Source: Streptantibioticus ferralitis (GTDB lineage: Bacteria; Actinomycetota; Actinomycetes; Streptomycetales; Streptomycetaceae). From it: DNA of 49,445 nucleotides. Where the stretch lies: the NCBI RefSeq assembly GCF_029223525.1, contig NZ_JARHTQ010000044.1, forward strand, positions 1-49,445. The letters are read 5' to 3'. Positions 6,371 through 16,769 of the stretch are shown piece after piece. A program made the translations under genes and the position numbers. Numbering within the stretch: position 1 is the first letter of the stretch; the number at the start of each line of letters is the position of its first letter. Below the pieces are notes generated by a model, which was given only the letters and a program-made list of their open reading frames with translations, was not told the origin of the DNA and ran no database searches.

Positions 6371-6727
6371 ATGACGGCGCACCCTGCTGACCACGACGGG
6401 CCGACCATTCCCAGACCCGAAAAGACGTTCACCGCGCTGCACGCCGCCCTCGCACAGGTAGCGCCTTCCAGGCTGCCGGAGATGACAGCCGAGCGTGACA
6501 CCGTGTTCACGATGGCCACCCAGCACAACAGCTTCGGGTCGATCGCCATGTTCCAGCTCAAATGGGCCACTGTGATCGAGGTCGAGCGTCTTCCGGCCGT
6601 GGCCCGGCGCCTGCACGCCGCGGAGCAGGCCGCGCAGAATGCAGAAGACCGCGAGGCCCTTGATCACGCGATGCGTGAGATCCGGGAGATCATGGACCAC
6701 GCGCGGGCACAGGTGGCCGGCGAGTGA
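6371..6727 (+). CDS. DUF6247 family protein
   Basis: A 118-residue protein from ATG 6371 behind GGACAGAGGGAGAA. It fits DUF6247 as I remember it: a short N-terminal PIPRPEKTFTALHAALAQV-like segment (here TIPRPEKTFTALHAALAQVA), LPEMTAERDTVF, then KWATVIEVERLPAVARRLHA and an Ala/Glu-rich terminal helix. It is helical, acidic and cytoplasmic. Its stop overlaps a GTG (GTGA) that probably began a coupled partner gene, now broken. The family is often small and paired, which suits an antitoxin-like role, but that is speculation. Confidence 0.8.
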   Translation: MTAHPADHDGPTIPRPEKTFTALHAALAQVAPSRLPEMTAERDTVFTMATQHNSFGSIAMFQLKWATVIEVERLPAVARRLHAAEQAAQNAEDREALDHAMREIREIMDHARAQVAGE

Positions 6728-6979
6728 CTGGGCGTCTGGGAGTAACTCCCGGACGCGCACCATGTCATCGGCGATACCCCGAACCTCGCCCTCATTGCCC
6801 AGATCGAGGAGCGCGCGGACGAACTCGTTCGCGCGGCGGCGGTCGAATACCCGGACGGAACCGCCTACCAAGGCCACTCCCCCGGCCAGCGTGACGAAAT
6901 CGTGCCCAATGGCATGTTCGAGTACCTGACGATCGTCAGGCACGAACGGATCCACATCACCCAGATCACGGCGTACTAG
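6724..6979 (+). pseudogene. broken partner gene downstream of DUF6247
   Basis: GTG 6724 overlaps the DUF6247 stop but its frame soon turns non-coding. From about 6746 another frame, with no start codon of its own, reads as good coding sequence for 77 codons (NLALIAQIEERADELVRAA, then YPDGTAYQGHSP, then MFEYLTIVRHERIHITQI) to TAG 6977. A frameshift or deletion near the palindrome at 6733-6755 would join the two. The intact protein would be about 85 residues, of a size that suits a toxin-antitoxin partner. The end overlaps the convergent CGNR gene by four bases. Confidence 0.6.
6733..6755. repeat. perfect 23-base palindrome
   Basis: CGTCTGGGAGT and ACTCCCGGACG are complementary (one T-G pair) around a single central A. 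It sits exactly where the frame of the broken gene changes, six bases after the DUF6247 stop. It could be a terminator or a scar. Confidence 0.7.
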
Positions 6980-7587
6980 GCCCCGCGTGTGCGCTCGTAG
7001 TGGCGGGCGACCCTGACCCGGTTGCCGCACACGTTGGCCGCGCACCACGTCCGCCGCTTGGTCGCGGCGAGAAACAGCATCGAGCAGGACGGATTCGCGC
7101 ATCGCCGCAGGGTGGCCAATCGCGCGGGCGAGGCGAGCAGTTCGATGGTCTCGTGGGCGACGGCGGCGAGGGCGGCGTTGCCGCCGTGCTCCGTGTGCCA
7201 GCGGGTCTGCGTGGTGGTGCCGGTCCCGGTCCTGACGATGCGCGGGCTCGTGGGCACGGCCGCCGCAGCCGCGTTGATGTCCTCGATGGAGGTGTCCTGA
7301 GGGGGCCGGCCGGCCAGGTGGGCGTCGAGTACGTCACGGATCGCGGCCCGAAGCGCTCGGGTGGCCTCAGGGCTGGGGGTGGGCCCTTCGGGTAGCCCTG
7401 GCGCCTGCAACTTCCACCAGGTCACGCTGGTCGCCAGCGAGTCGATCAGGTCGACCGGCGGTTGGGCAGCGAGCATCAGGGTGTCCGCAAGGTCCAGGGC
7501 GGCCAAGGGTTCGCCCCCCATCGGAAAGCCGGCGCGCTGCATGTCCTCAAGCCGAGGCCGTTTCGTCATGCACTCCATGTTACCCAT
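6976..7587 (-). CDS. CGNR zinc-finger regulator (ABATE domain)
   Basis: A 203-residue protein. Residues 10-145 form the variable N-terminal ABATE-type ligand region, and the C-terminus holds the zinc finger, with CANPSCSMLF, then WCAANVCGNRVRVARHYER, containing the C-x4-C spacing and the CGNR signature. Proteins of this family act as stress-responsive transcription factors. ATG 7587 is preceded by GGAGGAGGGA. It is divergent from the alpha/beta hydrolase pair at 7819, so it may control it. A cluster of TTAGGC/CTAACG motifs lies in the shared promoter region. Confidence 0.9.
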   Translation of the reverse strand: MGNMECMTKRPRLEDMQRAGFPMGGEPLAALDLADTLMLAAQPPVDLIDSLATSVTWWKLQAPGLPEGPTPSPEATRALRAAIRDVLDAHLAGRPPQDTSIEDINAAAAAVPTSPRIVRTGTGTTTQTRWHTEHGGNAALAAVAHETIELLASPARLATLRRCANPSCSMLFLAATKRRTWCAANVCGNRVRVARHYERTRGA

Positions 7588-7670
7588 TAGTTCCCTCCTC
7601 CTCGCCTTGAACCAGGCACGCCAGGAACCGCAGACCTAACAGGTAGAGACGACTGGTTGCCATTAGGCAG

Positions 7671-7694
7671 CTAACGCGTATAGCCTTTCGTTAG
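7671..7694. promoter_or_regulatory. candidate operator between CGNR gene and hydrolases
   Basis: CTAACG at 7671 and CGTTAG at 7689 form an inverted repeat over a TATAGC box at 7680. Further related words flank it: CCTAAC at 7635, ATTAGGC at 7662, GCGTTAGCC at 7696. The 231-bp intergenic region holds nothing else coding. The CGNR regulator is the obvious candidate binder. Confidence 0.45.
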
Positions 7695-7818
7695 GCGTTA
7701 GCCAACGGCCAGAGCCATCAGTGGCGACCGGACCGCGTCCGGCGGGAGACCTCCGCCCGCCATCGATCAGGCCCGATGAAACGGCTCATCCGGGATGGCA
7801 AGAGCAAAGGAACGAAAC

Positions 7819-8535
7819 ATGTCCACCAACCGCGTCGACGTCGTACTCGTGCATGGCGCCTGGGCCGACGGATCGAGCTGGAGGAAGGTGATCGGACCGT
7901 TGAAGGCCGACGGCATCAACGTCGTCGCGGCGCCCTTGCCGCTTACCTCCCTGACCGACGACGTCGCGGCACTCGACCGCGTTCTAGAGCGGCTCGACGG
8001 CCCGGTCGTCCTGGTCGGCCACGCTTATGCCGGCGCAGTCATCGCGGCGACACGCGACCCGAAGGTCGCCTCGCTGGTCTACGTCGCAGCGCTTGCTCCC
8101 GACGAGGGAGAGTCCGCCGGCGACGTGTTCCACCGCGGTCAGCCGCACCCGAAGTCACCGAAGCTTGCGCCCGACCCCCACGGGATGGTCTGGCTGCCCG
8201 ACGAGGTCTTCGCCAACGCCTTCGCGCAGCACGCCTCTTCCGAGGAACTGGCGATCCTGGCCGCTGCGCAGCGCCCCATCGCCGTGGCCTGTATCGGCGC
8301 CCCGATCGAGCGGCCGTTGTGGAAGGACCGCCCGAGCTGGTTCCTGATCGCCGAGGACGACCGCATGATCGCCCCGGAAACCCAGCACTTCACGGCCGAG
8401 CGGATGGGCGCCCGCGCCTGCACCCGCCCGGTCGACCACACGCCGCAGGTCACCGCGCCCCAAGACGTCGTGAACATCGTCCTCGACGCCGTGCGTGACG
8501 TGGTGACGACCGCGCACCCAGCCCGCAGAAGCTGA
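7819..8535 (+). CDS. alpha/beta hydrolase-fold protein with altered nucleophile
   Basis: A 238-residue protein from ATG 7819 behind AAAGGAACG. The alpha/beta hydrolase fold is clear: VVLVHGAWADGSSW (oxyanion segment), the nucleophile elbow region VVLVGHAYAGAVI, an acid in AEDDRMIAP and a histidine in VDHTPQV. The elbow reads G-H-A-Y-A rather than G-H-S-Y-G, so the usual catalytic serine is alanine. I recall homologues sharing the GHAYAG sequence, so this is likely a subfamily trait and not a local mutation. A non-hydrolytic or different catalytic role is possible. It is the first gene of a pair with the hydrolase at 8616. Confidence 0.85.
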   Translation: MSTNRVDVVLVHGAWADGSSWRKVIGPLKADGINVVAAPLPLTSLTDDVAALDRVLERLDGPVVLVGHAYAGAVIAATRDPKVASLVYVAALAPDEGESAGDVFHRGQPHPKSPKLAPDPHGMVWLPDEVFANAFAQHASSEELAILAAAQRPIAVACIGAPIERPLWKDRPSWFLIAEDDRMIAPETQHFTAERMGARACTRPVDHTPQVTAPQDVVNIVLDAVRDVVTTAHPARRS

Positions 8536-8615
8536 CCAACAACCCGTGGGCGGGTACGAGGTGGCGACAACCAATCAGCTGCCCGCCTTGAACCGACACA
8601 CAGGAGAGGCACACC

Positions 8616-9470
8616 ATGACCCCGATTGCCTACCGCACCACCGAGGTGAACGGACTGAAGGTCTTCTACCGTGAAGCAGGGCCCTCGGACGCCCCGAAGC
8701 TACTGCTGCTGCACGGTTTCCCCAGCGCCGGCCACATGTTCCGGGACCTCATCCCGCAACTGGCCGACCGCTTCCACGTCGTCGCACCCGACCTGCCCGG
8801 CTTCGGGCAGTCCGACATGCCGGACCGTGACAGTTTCACCTACACCTTCGAAGCCATCACCGACGTCATCGAGGGCTTCACCGACGCAGTGGGCTTCGAC
8901 CGGTACGCACTCTACGTGTTCGACTACGGCGCCCCCACCGGATTCCGGCTGGCCGTGCGGCGACCGGAACGGATCACCGCCATCGTCACCCAGAACGGAA
9001 ACGCCTACGAGGAAGGGCTCAGCGACGGCTGGAACCCCATCCGCGCCTACTGGGAGCAACCCACCCAGGCCAACCGCGACGCGATCCGCACCCTGCTCCA
9101 GCCCGAGACGACGGTGTGGCAGTACACCCATGGAGTCGCCGACCCGTCGTCGGTCTCACCCGACGGCTACACACTCGACAACCACTACCTCGCCCGTCCG
9201 GGCGCGGACGAGATCCAACTGGACCTCTTCCTCGACTACGCGAGCAACGTGCAGCTCTATCCCGCCTTCCAGGAGTACTTCCGAACCCACCGGCCGCCGC
9301 TGCTCGCCACCTGGGGCCGCAACGACCCGTTCTTCCTTCCCGCCGGAGCCGAGGCGTTCAAGCGCGACATCCCCGACGCCGACGTCCGACTCCTGGACAC
9401 AGGCCACTTCGCGCTCGAAACGCACGCGGGTGAAATCGCCGCCGCCATCCGCGGATTCCTCAAGGACTGA
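8616..9470 (+). CDS. alpha/beta hydrolase, haloalkane dehalogenase/epoxide hydrolase type
   Basis: A 284-residue protein from ATG 8616 behind AGGAGAGG. The fold begins at residue 30 with LLLLHGFPSAGHMFRDLIPQ. The nucleophile elbow VFDYGAPTGF carries Asp (around residue 103) as in haloalkane and fluoroacetate dehalogenases and epoxide hydrolases; the acid is near TWGRNDPFF and the histidine is in LLDTGHFALE. A helical cap covers residues 135-215. It is 80 bases downstream of the GHAYAG protein and probably co-transcribed. The substrate cannot be read from sequence. Confidence 0.88.
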   Translation: MTPIAYRTTEVNGLKVFYREAGPSDAPKLLLLHGFPSAGHMFRDLIPQLADRFHVVAPDLPGFGQSDMPDRDSFTYTFEAITDVIEGFTDAVGFDRYALYVFDYGAPTGFRLAVRRPERITAIVTQNGNAYEEGLSDGWNPIRAYWEQPTQANRDAIRTLLQPETTVWQYTHGVADPSSVSPDGYTLDNHYLARPGADEIQLDLFLDYASNVQLYPAFQEYFRTHRPPLLATWGRNDPFFLPAGAEAFKRDIPDADVRLLDTGHFALETHAGEIAAAIRGFLKD

Positions 9471-9549
9471 AGCGCGGTCCGGGCCGGGCCGGTGGCTACG
9501 GGCGGACCCAGGGACCACCGACGCGGGGCGCCGCCACTCCAAGGTCGCG

Positions 9550-9585
9550 CCCCGGTCACCGTGAAGGGACAGCCGGTGACCGGGG
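9550..9585. repeat. dispersed hairpin repeat, copy 3
   Basis: CCCCGGTCACC pairs perfectly with GGTGACCGGGG around a 14-base loop. This is the best-paired of the three copies and, like copies 1 and 2, lies just after a plus-strand gene. Confidence 0.8.
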
Positions 9586-9606
9586 CGGGCAGATGCCATG
9601 GGGGGA

Positions 9607-9626
9607 TTTGGGGGCAAGCCCCCAAA
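9607..9626. terminator. bidirectional hairpin terminator
   Basis: TTTGGGGG and CCCCCAAA form a perfect stem around CAAG, between the convergent hydrolase (9470) and thiolase (9630). It can serve both directions. Confidence 0.75.
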
Positions 9627-9629
9627 CAC

Positions 9630-11021
<1,392 letters not shown>

Positions 11022-11035
11022 CTACGGAGTCGCCG

Positions 11036-12271
11036 ATGTCCTGCCCAGCGCTGCCCGATGGCTTCGACTTCACCGATCCCGACCTGTACCACCAGCGGGT
11101 CCCGCTGCCGGAACTCGCCGCACTGCGGGGCACCGCCCCGGTGTGGTGGAACGCCCAGCCGCACAACATCGCGGGCTTCGACGACGACGGCTACTGGGTC
11201 GTCACCCGCCACCAGGACGTCAGGGAGGTCTCCACCAAACCCGAGGTCTTCTCCTCCAACCTCAACACCGCGATCATCCGCTTCAACGAGTCGATCACCC
11301 GCGAACAGATCGACGTCCAGAGGCTGATCATGCTGAACATGGATCCGCCGGAGCACACCCGGGTCCGCCAGATCGTCCAGCGGGGCTTCACCCCCCGCTC
11401 GATACGCGCCCTGGAGGACGCGCTGCGCGAGCGCGCACACCGGATCGTCGCCAGAGCCGGCGAGGCGGGCAGCGGCGACTTCGTCACCGACATCGCCGTG
11501 GAACTGCCGCTCCAGGCCATCGCCGAACTCATCGGCGTACCGCAGGACGAACGGGCCAGGATCTTCGACTGGTCGAACAAGATGATCGGCTACGACGACC
11601 CCGAACTGGCCATCACCGAGCAGATCGGCGCCGATTCGGCGATGGAGCTGATCTCGTACTCGATGAACCTCGCCGCCGCTCGCAAGGAGTGCCCGGCCAA
11701 GGACATCGTCAGCGCACTGGTGGCCGCCGAGGACGAGGGCAATCTGGCCACCGACGAGTTCGGCTTCTTCGTGCTGCTGCTGGCAGTGGCCGGAAACGAG
11801 ACCACCCGCAACGCCATCACCCACGGCATGCACGCCCTGCTCACCCACCCCGAGCAGTGGGAGCTCTACAAGAGCGATCGGCCGAAAACCGCCGCCGACG
11901 AGATCGTCCGCTGGGCCACGCCGGTCGTCTCCTTCCAGCGCACCGCCGCCCACGACACCGTGCTCGGCGGCCAGCGGATCAGACAGGGCCAGCGCGTCGG
12001 CATCTTCTACTCGTCCGCCAACAACGACCCCGAGGTGTTCGACGCGCCCGAGACGTTCGACATCACCCGCGACCCGAATCCGCACCTGGGCTTCGGCGGC
12101 GGAGGCCCGCACTTCTGCCTGGGCGCCAACCTCGCCCGCCTGGAGATCGACCTGATCTTCAACGCCATCGCGGACGTCCTTCCGGACATCCGACTGACCG
12201 GTGCGCCACGCCGGTTGCGCTCCCCCTGGCTGAACGGGGTCAAGGAGCTTCGGGTTACCTACACTCCGTAA
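11036..12271 (+). CDS. cytochrome P450, CYP125-like steroid C26/27 hydroxylase
   Basis: A 411-residue soluble P450. The I-helix AVAGNETTRNAITHGM carries the A-G-x-E-T motif, the ExxR is in DEIVRWATP, and the heme-binding loop is LGFGGGGPHFCLGANLARLE. The opening (LPDGFDFTDPDLYHQRVPLP, WWNAQP) resembles CYP125, which oxidises the cholesterol/cholestenone terminal methyl. Needs ferredoxin and reductase partners, which are not in the window. ATG 11036 has CGGAG upstream. The pairing with a thiolase supports a sterol or long-chain side-chain oxidation role. Confidence 0.88.
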   Translation: MSCPALPDGFDFTDPDLYHQRVPLPELAALRGTAPVWWNAQPHNIAGFDDDGYWVVTRHQDVREVSTKPEVFSSNLNTAIIRFNESITREQIDVQRLIMLNMDPPEHTRVRQIVQRGFTPRSIRALEDALRERAHRIVARAGEAGSGDFVTDIAVELPLQAIAELIGVPQDERARIFDWSNKMIGYDDPELAITEQIGADSAMELISYSMNLAAARKECPAKDIVSALVAAEDEGNLATDEFGFFVLLLAVAGNETTRNAITHGMHALLTHPEQWELYKSDRPKTAADEIVRWATPVVSFQRTAAHDTVLGGQRIRQGQRVGIFYSSANNDPEVFDAPETFDITRDPNPHLGFGGGGPHFCLGANLARLEIDLIFNAIADVLPDIRLTGAPRRLRSPWLNGVKELRVTYTP

Positions 12272-12478
12272 CTTGTCTGCGCACCCCACCGCAACTCCCG
12301 CGCAGCGAAGCCGCTCCCGCGCAGGGACCCGCAACCCCGGGGTGGGGGCCCGCCGCAGGCGCGGGGGACAGTGGCGCGGAAACCCTGATGTGACCCCAAA
12401 GCATCACTGCTGGTAGCGTCCCGCAGGCCGTACGAGGTCCCCCACAGCCAGTACACAGCCACCCCGGAGCACGATGCC

Positions 12479-13618
12479 ATGGGCACCGCCATGCCTGCCG
12501 CCGCCCCTACGGGCCGCCCGCTGCCCTTCACCGGCGCGGCACCGAAAGCGTCGCCGGTGCGGCGCCCGCGCCTCCACGTACTCGACGGACTGCGGCTGAT
12601 CGCCGCACTGTACGTGGTCGCTTACCACTACACGGCGTTCGCCGAGCATGACCCGCGCCCATGGGGCAAACCCGTCCATGAGGTCTTTCCCGCCTTCGGA
12701 CGGTTCAGCGCCTATGGCTACCTCGGGGTTCAACTCTTCTTTCTGATCAGCGGGTTCGTCATCTGCATGACGGCCTGGGGGCGCACCCCGAAGGAGTTCC
12801 TGATCTCCCGGGTGACCCGGCTGTTCCCCGCCTACTGGTTCGCCATCGCGGCAACCAGCATCGCCGTACTGCTGCTCGGCGGCCACTGGCTGCGCTTCGG
12901 CCGCAGCATCGACCAGGCGCTCACCAACCTGACGATGCTTCAGGATCCGCTCGGCGTCTCGGACGTCGACGGCGTGTACTGGACGCTGTGGTGCGAACTC
13001 GTCTTCTACCTGCTCTTCCTCGCGGTGGTGGCCAAGGGGCTGACCTACAAGCGGGTGGTCTCGTTCTGCGGCCTGTGGCTGATCGCCGGAGTGGTCACCG
13101 CCAACAGCGGTGACGGCGTGCTGAACACCATCACCATGCCCACCCAGGCCCCGTACTTCGCGGGCGGTGTGGCGATCTACCTGATCTACCGGTACGGGCC
13201 CGACCTGACGCTGGTCGGGCTGACCGGCCTCAGCTGGCTGCTCGCGCTGCACCAGACCGCCGGGCAGATGTCCGCGGTGAGCGGGCACGTCGGACACCGC
13301 CTGCACTGGGAGTACGCGGCAGGATTCGTCACCGCCTGCTACGCCGTGCTGATCGCGGCCGCCCTGGGCCGACTCGACTGGGTCCGCTGGGGAGGTCTGA
13401 CGACGCTCGGCGCACTGACGTATCCGCTGTATCTGCTGCACGAGGACATCGGCTGGGCGGTGATCCTGCATCTGCACGGCGCGGTGCCGCCGTGGCCGCT
13501 GATCGGCGGGCTCACCGCGCTGTTCCTGTGCGCGGCCTGGCTGGTGCACCGGTTCGTCGAACGGCCGATGTCGCGGTACCTCAAGCGCGAACTGGGCAGG
13601 GCACGGGTCCTCGCCTAG
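12479..13618 (+). CDS. membrane acyltransferase, acyltransferase-3 family
   Basis: A 379-residue integral membrane protein with about ten hydrophobic segments. The family opening is present: HVLDGLRLIAALYVVAYHYT with the active-site His in the first membrane segment, then YGYLGVQLFFLISGFVI and ISRVTRLFPAYW. The C-terminus has TYPLYLLHEDIGW and VERPMSRYL. Such proteins O-acylate surface polysaccharides, lipids or antibiotics. The substrate is not evident from the neighbours. The start at 12479 follows the 207-bp region after the P450, which holds a short direct repeat (CTCCCGCGCAG twice) and a GC-rich hairpin. Confidence 0.85.
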   Translation: MGTAMPAAAPTGRPLPFTGAAPKASPVRRPRLHVLDGLRLIAALYVVAYHYTAFAEHDPRPWGKPVHEVFPAFGRFSAYGYLGVQLFFLISGFVICMTAWGRTPKEFLISRVTRLFPAYWFAIAATSIAVLLLGGHWLRFGRSIDQALTNLTMLQDPLGVSDVDGVYWTLWCELVFYLLFLAVVAKGLTYKRVVSFCGLWLIAGVVTANSGDGVLNTITMPTQAPYFAGGVAIYLIYRYGPDLTLVGLTGLSWLLALHQTAGQMSAVSGHVGHRLHWEYAAGFVTACYAVLIAAALGRLDWVRWGGLTTLGALTYPLYLLHEDIGWAVILHLHGAVPPWPLIGGLTALFLCAAWLVHRFVERPMSRYLKRELGRARVLA

Positions 13619-13733
13619 GGCCTGCGCCCGACAGAACGTCCCGCCGCGACGGCAGGCATTCCCCCGCGGCGCGGACCGGCCGTGTCGAACCGCCACAACC
13701 GACCACGATCCGACGACCGGCCCCGAGGGGAGT

Positions 13734-15803
13734 TCAGGGCGCCCGTTCCGCTTCCGGTGGACGGCCCGCTGGTCGGTCGTGGTCGTCGCCGCACAGTTGG
13801 CCGCTCAACTTCCTGAGCAGGGCGTGCAGATCGTCCGTGGTGTGGCGGGGATCCCACCAGTCGCCGAGGAGTTCGGCCAGCACCTGGGTACGGGCCTCCA
13901 CCAGCCCTTCCACGACCCGGCGCCCCTCCTCGGTCAGGAGCAGGAGCAGCCCTTCGCGGTGGGTCAGACCGCGCAACTCGGTCTCGGCGGCGGCCTGGTA
14001 GACGATGTGCCCCGGAACGGTGGTGCGTTCGGCCAGCAGTCGCGGCGCGGCGGACCCGTAGCGGTTGATCCGCAACAGCAGCCAGCTGGAGGCCGGGTGC
14101 AGATCCAGTCCGGCGAGGTCGGTGATCTTCTGGTAGAGGTTCCGGCGGCCTTCGCGGGTGCCCAGGGTGGACAGGGCGCGCGCCACCTCCTCGCGTGAGG
14201 AGCGCTCGACCGGGTTGGAGGCGTAGGTCTCGCTGCCGTCCGGAGCCCTGACCGAGCCGCGCAGCGGCTGTTCCCTGAGGAACCAGGACAGTACGAAGGC
14301 CACCGCGGCCACCGGCACCGCGTACAGGAACACATCGGTGATGGCCCCGGAGTACGCGTGCAGCACGGCGGCTCTGGTGGCCGGTGGCAGCGCGGCGATG
14401 CTGTGCGGACTGGACTGCAGCAGCCTGGGGTTGAATCCGGGCGGCAACGGCTTGCCGACCAGCGCCGATGTCATCTTGCCTGCCAGTTCGTTGGCGAAGA
14501 TGGTGCCGAAGACCGCCACTCCGAACGAGGCGCCGATGGAGCGGAAGAAGGTCGCACCGGAGGTCGCCACGCCCAGGTCCTCGTAGCCGACCGCGTTCTG
14601 CACCACCAGCACCAGTACCTGCATCACCAGGCCGAGCCCGAAGCCGAAGACGAAGAAGTCCACGCTCATCGTCAGGGTGCCGGTGAACTCGTCGAGCCGG
14701 TGCAGCAGGAGCAGACCGACGATGATGACGGCGGTGCCGGTTATCGGAAACACCTTGTAGCGGCCGGTACGGCTGACGATCTGGCCGGAGGCGGTCGAGG
14801 ACAGCAGCAGGCCGAAGACCATCGGCAGCATGTGGACACCGGACAGCGTCGGCGTGACGCCGTGCACCACCTGGAGGAACGTCGGCAGATAGGTCATGGC
14901 ACCGAACATCGCGAAGCCGATGACGAAGCTGATGACCGAGCAGAGCGTGAAGGTCTGGATGTGGAACAGTCGCAGCGGGAGCACGGGTTCCGCGGCCCTG
15001 CGCTCGATCTCGACGAACACGGCCAGCAGTACGGCGCCGAGCACCGCGAGCCCGATGATCTGCGGCGAGCCCCATGCCCAGGTGGTGCCGCCGAGCGAGG
15101 CGACCAGCACCAGGCAGGTCGCCACTCCCGCGATGACGGCGGTGCCCGCGTAGTCGATGATGTGCTTGGTGCGGTGCCGCGGGATGTGCAGCGCGGCGGC
15201 GATGACGGCGAGCGCGACGACGCCGACCGGCAGGTTGATGTAGAAGACCCAGCGCCAGGACAGATGGTCCACGAACAGCCCGCCGAGCAGCGGCCCGAGC
15301 ACGCTGCTGGCCCCGAACACCGCACCGAACAGCCCCTGGTAGCGACCGCGGTCCCGGGGCGGCACGATGTCGCCGACGATCGCCATCGACAGCACTATCA
15401 ATCCGCCGCCGCCCAGCCCCTGGAGAGCCCGGAACCCGATCAACTCGCCCATGTTCCGGGACAGTCCGCACAGTGCGGAACCCACCAGGAAGATGACGAT
15501 CGCCGTCTGGAACAGCTTCTTGCGCCCGTACTGGTCGCCGAGTTTGCCCCACAGCGGGGTCGCGGCGGTCGAGGCGAGCAGGTATGCGGTGACCACCCAC
15601 GACAGATGCCGCATACCGCCCAGATCGCTGACGATGGTCGGCAGCGCGGTGGAGACGATGGTCTGGTCGAGCGCGGCGAGCAGCAGGCCCATGAGCAGGG
15701 CGCTCATCGCCACGAGGATGGTCCGCCGGGACTGGCCCTCGCCCGGTCCTTCGGCCGGGTGGGCGGCGGCGTCGTTGGAGGTTGTCGCGTCGTCCTGCGC
15801 CAT
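13734..15803 (-). CDS. DHA2-family MFS drug exporter with C-terminal MarR-like domain
   Basis: A 689-residue protein from ATG 15803 with GGGGAGG upstream. Residues about 25-540 are a 14-helix EmrB/QacA-type [72 protein letters not shown], and a long periplasmic-type loop near residue 440-480. After [12 protein letters not shown] the last ~150 residues are soluble and resemble a MarR winged helix ([51 protein letters not shown]). Proton-driven export of drugs is the expected role; the fused domain could sense substrate. It is divergent from the gene at 15927 across 123 bp. Confidence 0.9.
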   Translation of the reverse strand: MAQDDATTSNDAAAHPAEGPGEGQSRRTILVAMSALLMGLLLAALDQTIVSTALPTIVSDLGGMRHLSWVVTAYLLASTAATPLWGKLGDQYGRKKLFQTAIVIFLVGSALCGLSRNMGELIGFRALQGLGGGGLIVLSMAIVGDIVPPRDRGRYQGLFGAVFGASSVLGPLLGGLFVDHLSWRWVFYINLPVGVVALAVIAAALHIPRHRTKHIIDYAGTAVIAGVATCLVLVASLGGTTWAWGSPQIIGLAVLGAVLLAVFVEIERRAAEPVLPLRLFHIQTFTLCSVISFVIGFAMFGAMTYLPTFLQVVHGVTPTLSGVHMLPMVFGLLLSSTASGQIVSRTGRYKVFPITGTAVIIVGLLLLHRLDEFTGTLTMSVDFFVFGFGLGLVMQVLVLVVQNAVGYEDLGVATSGATFFRSIGASFGVAVFGTIFANELAGKMTSALVGKPLPPGFNPRLLQSSPHSIAALPPATRAAVLHAYSGAITDVFLYAVPVAAVAFVLSWFLREQPLRGSVRAPDGSETYASNPVERSSREEVARALSTLGTREGRRNLYQKITDLAGLDLHPASSWLLLRINRYGSAAPRLLAERTTVPGHIVYQAAAETELRGLTHREGLLLLLTEEGRRVVEGLVEARTQVLAELLGDWWDPRHTTDDLHALLRKLSGQLCGDDHDRPAGRPPEAERAP

Positions 15804-15926
15804 CGACGCCTCCCCGGATCTCATCGGCTGCGTACGGCACGCTCTGGGCGCTTTGCCCATACTCACCCCACCGGCCGCCCGGCGCCTGTTGAAACCGCTA
15901 CCAGGCGGCCGTGGCAAGCTGGCCGG

Positions 15927-16496
15927 GTGGCGATCGCGGACTTCGGCCCCGAGCAGTTCCAGCTCGTACTGCTGCGGCGGATGGCGGACCACCGGCCGGA
16001 ACTGGTGGAGGAGGCGCTGCGCACGCTCGCCGCGACGCGCGCCGACCTGCGCGAAGCGCACCGCCGCTGGCAGGCCATGATCCGCTCGCGCACCTTTCCG
16101 CACGGTGAGCGCCGCTATCTGATGGTCCTCGGTCAGCCCGAGTCGGTCACCGAACGGCGGATCGGCGATCTGACCTGCCGGGCCCTGGGGTGGCGGCTGC
16201 CGCTCTGGCCGGATCTGCGGTTCGAGGTGATGGTGGCGCCGAACGGCAGGGTGTGGAACGAGTGGCTGGTACGGGCGCCCGGCGCCCAATGCCCCGCGCC
16301 GCGCACCCTGGAGGACCTCACGCCGTGGTGCTGCACGGTCGACGAGGTGGCGCGCGCCTTCCCGTCCGTTCAGCCGCTGGAGGGCGACGCCCCCACCCGT
16401 TGGCGGCTCGCCTTCACGGATCCGGCAACCGGCGGTCGCCATGTCGCGCACTTTACGTACGGGCTGTTGCAGTACGTGGACGAGTCAGCCTCGTAA
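15927..16496 (+). CDS. conserved-type hypothetical protein
   Basis: A 189-residue soluble protein from GTG 15927. It opens [20 protein letters not shown], continues with an Arg/Ala-rich helix ([17 protein letters not shown]), and then a mixed region with a PWCCTVDEV motif and [15 protein letters not shown] near the end. The third-position composition is strongly coding. I do not recognise the family. It is divergent from the MFS exporter, and could be regulated with it. Confidence 0.75.
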   Translation: MAIADFGPEQFQLVLLRRMADHRPELVEEALRTLAATRADLREAHRRWQAMIRSRTFPHGERRYLMVLGQPESVTERRIGDLTCRALGWRLPLWPDLRFEVMVAPNGRVWNEWLVRAPGAQCPAPRTLEDLTPWCCTVDEVARAFPSVQPLEGDAPTRWRLAFTDPATGGRHVAHFTYGLLQYVDESAS

Positions 16497-16535
16497 CTCT
16501 TCCGCCGGTGCCGGTCGAGGGCACACCGTGGGCCT

Positions 16536-16760
16536 ATGGACCGAACCAGAAGACCGTGGTTACTGCTCGTTGTGCCGGTGCTCCCGCTGCTCGTACTGGT
16601 CCGGCTGCTGGCCCGCCGACGGGCTCGGCCCAGGCTGGGCGGCGGTCCGGGTGGCCCGCCCCCGGCGGGCGTACGGGAGCCGCGCCGTCCCAAGCCGTCA
16701 CCGCCCGCCATCGTGCTCGCGCTGTCCGAGCCCGGCCGCAACGGCAACGGACCGCACTGA
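16536..16760 (+). CDS. small single-pass membrane protein, hypothetical
   Basis: A 74-residue ORF with an N-terminal transmembrane helix (WLLLVVPVLPLLVLVRLL) followed by an Arg/Pro/Gly-rich cytoplasmic tail. It starts 39 bases after the previous gene and could be co-transcribed. There is no clear ribosome site, so the call is moderate. Confidence 0.5.
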   Translation: MDRTRRPWLLLVVPVLPLLVLVRLLARRRARPRLGGGPGGPPPAGVREPRRPKPSPPAIVLALSEPGRNGNGPH

Positions 16761-16769
16761 CCTGCGCTG

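Noticed and set aside
13615-15840. Open frame of 741 codons on the minus strand
   Set aside because: It is the out-of-frame shadow of the DHA2 exporter; its Arg/Gly/Ala-only composition and lack of any domain show it is a GC-rich artefact.
14358-16496. Long plus-strand frame of 712 codons
   Set aside because: Only its last 189 codons (from GTG 15927) are coding-like. The earlier part is antisense to the exporter.
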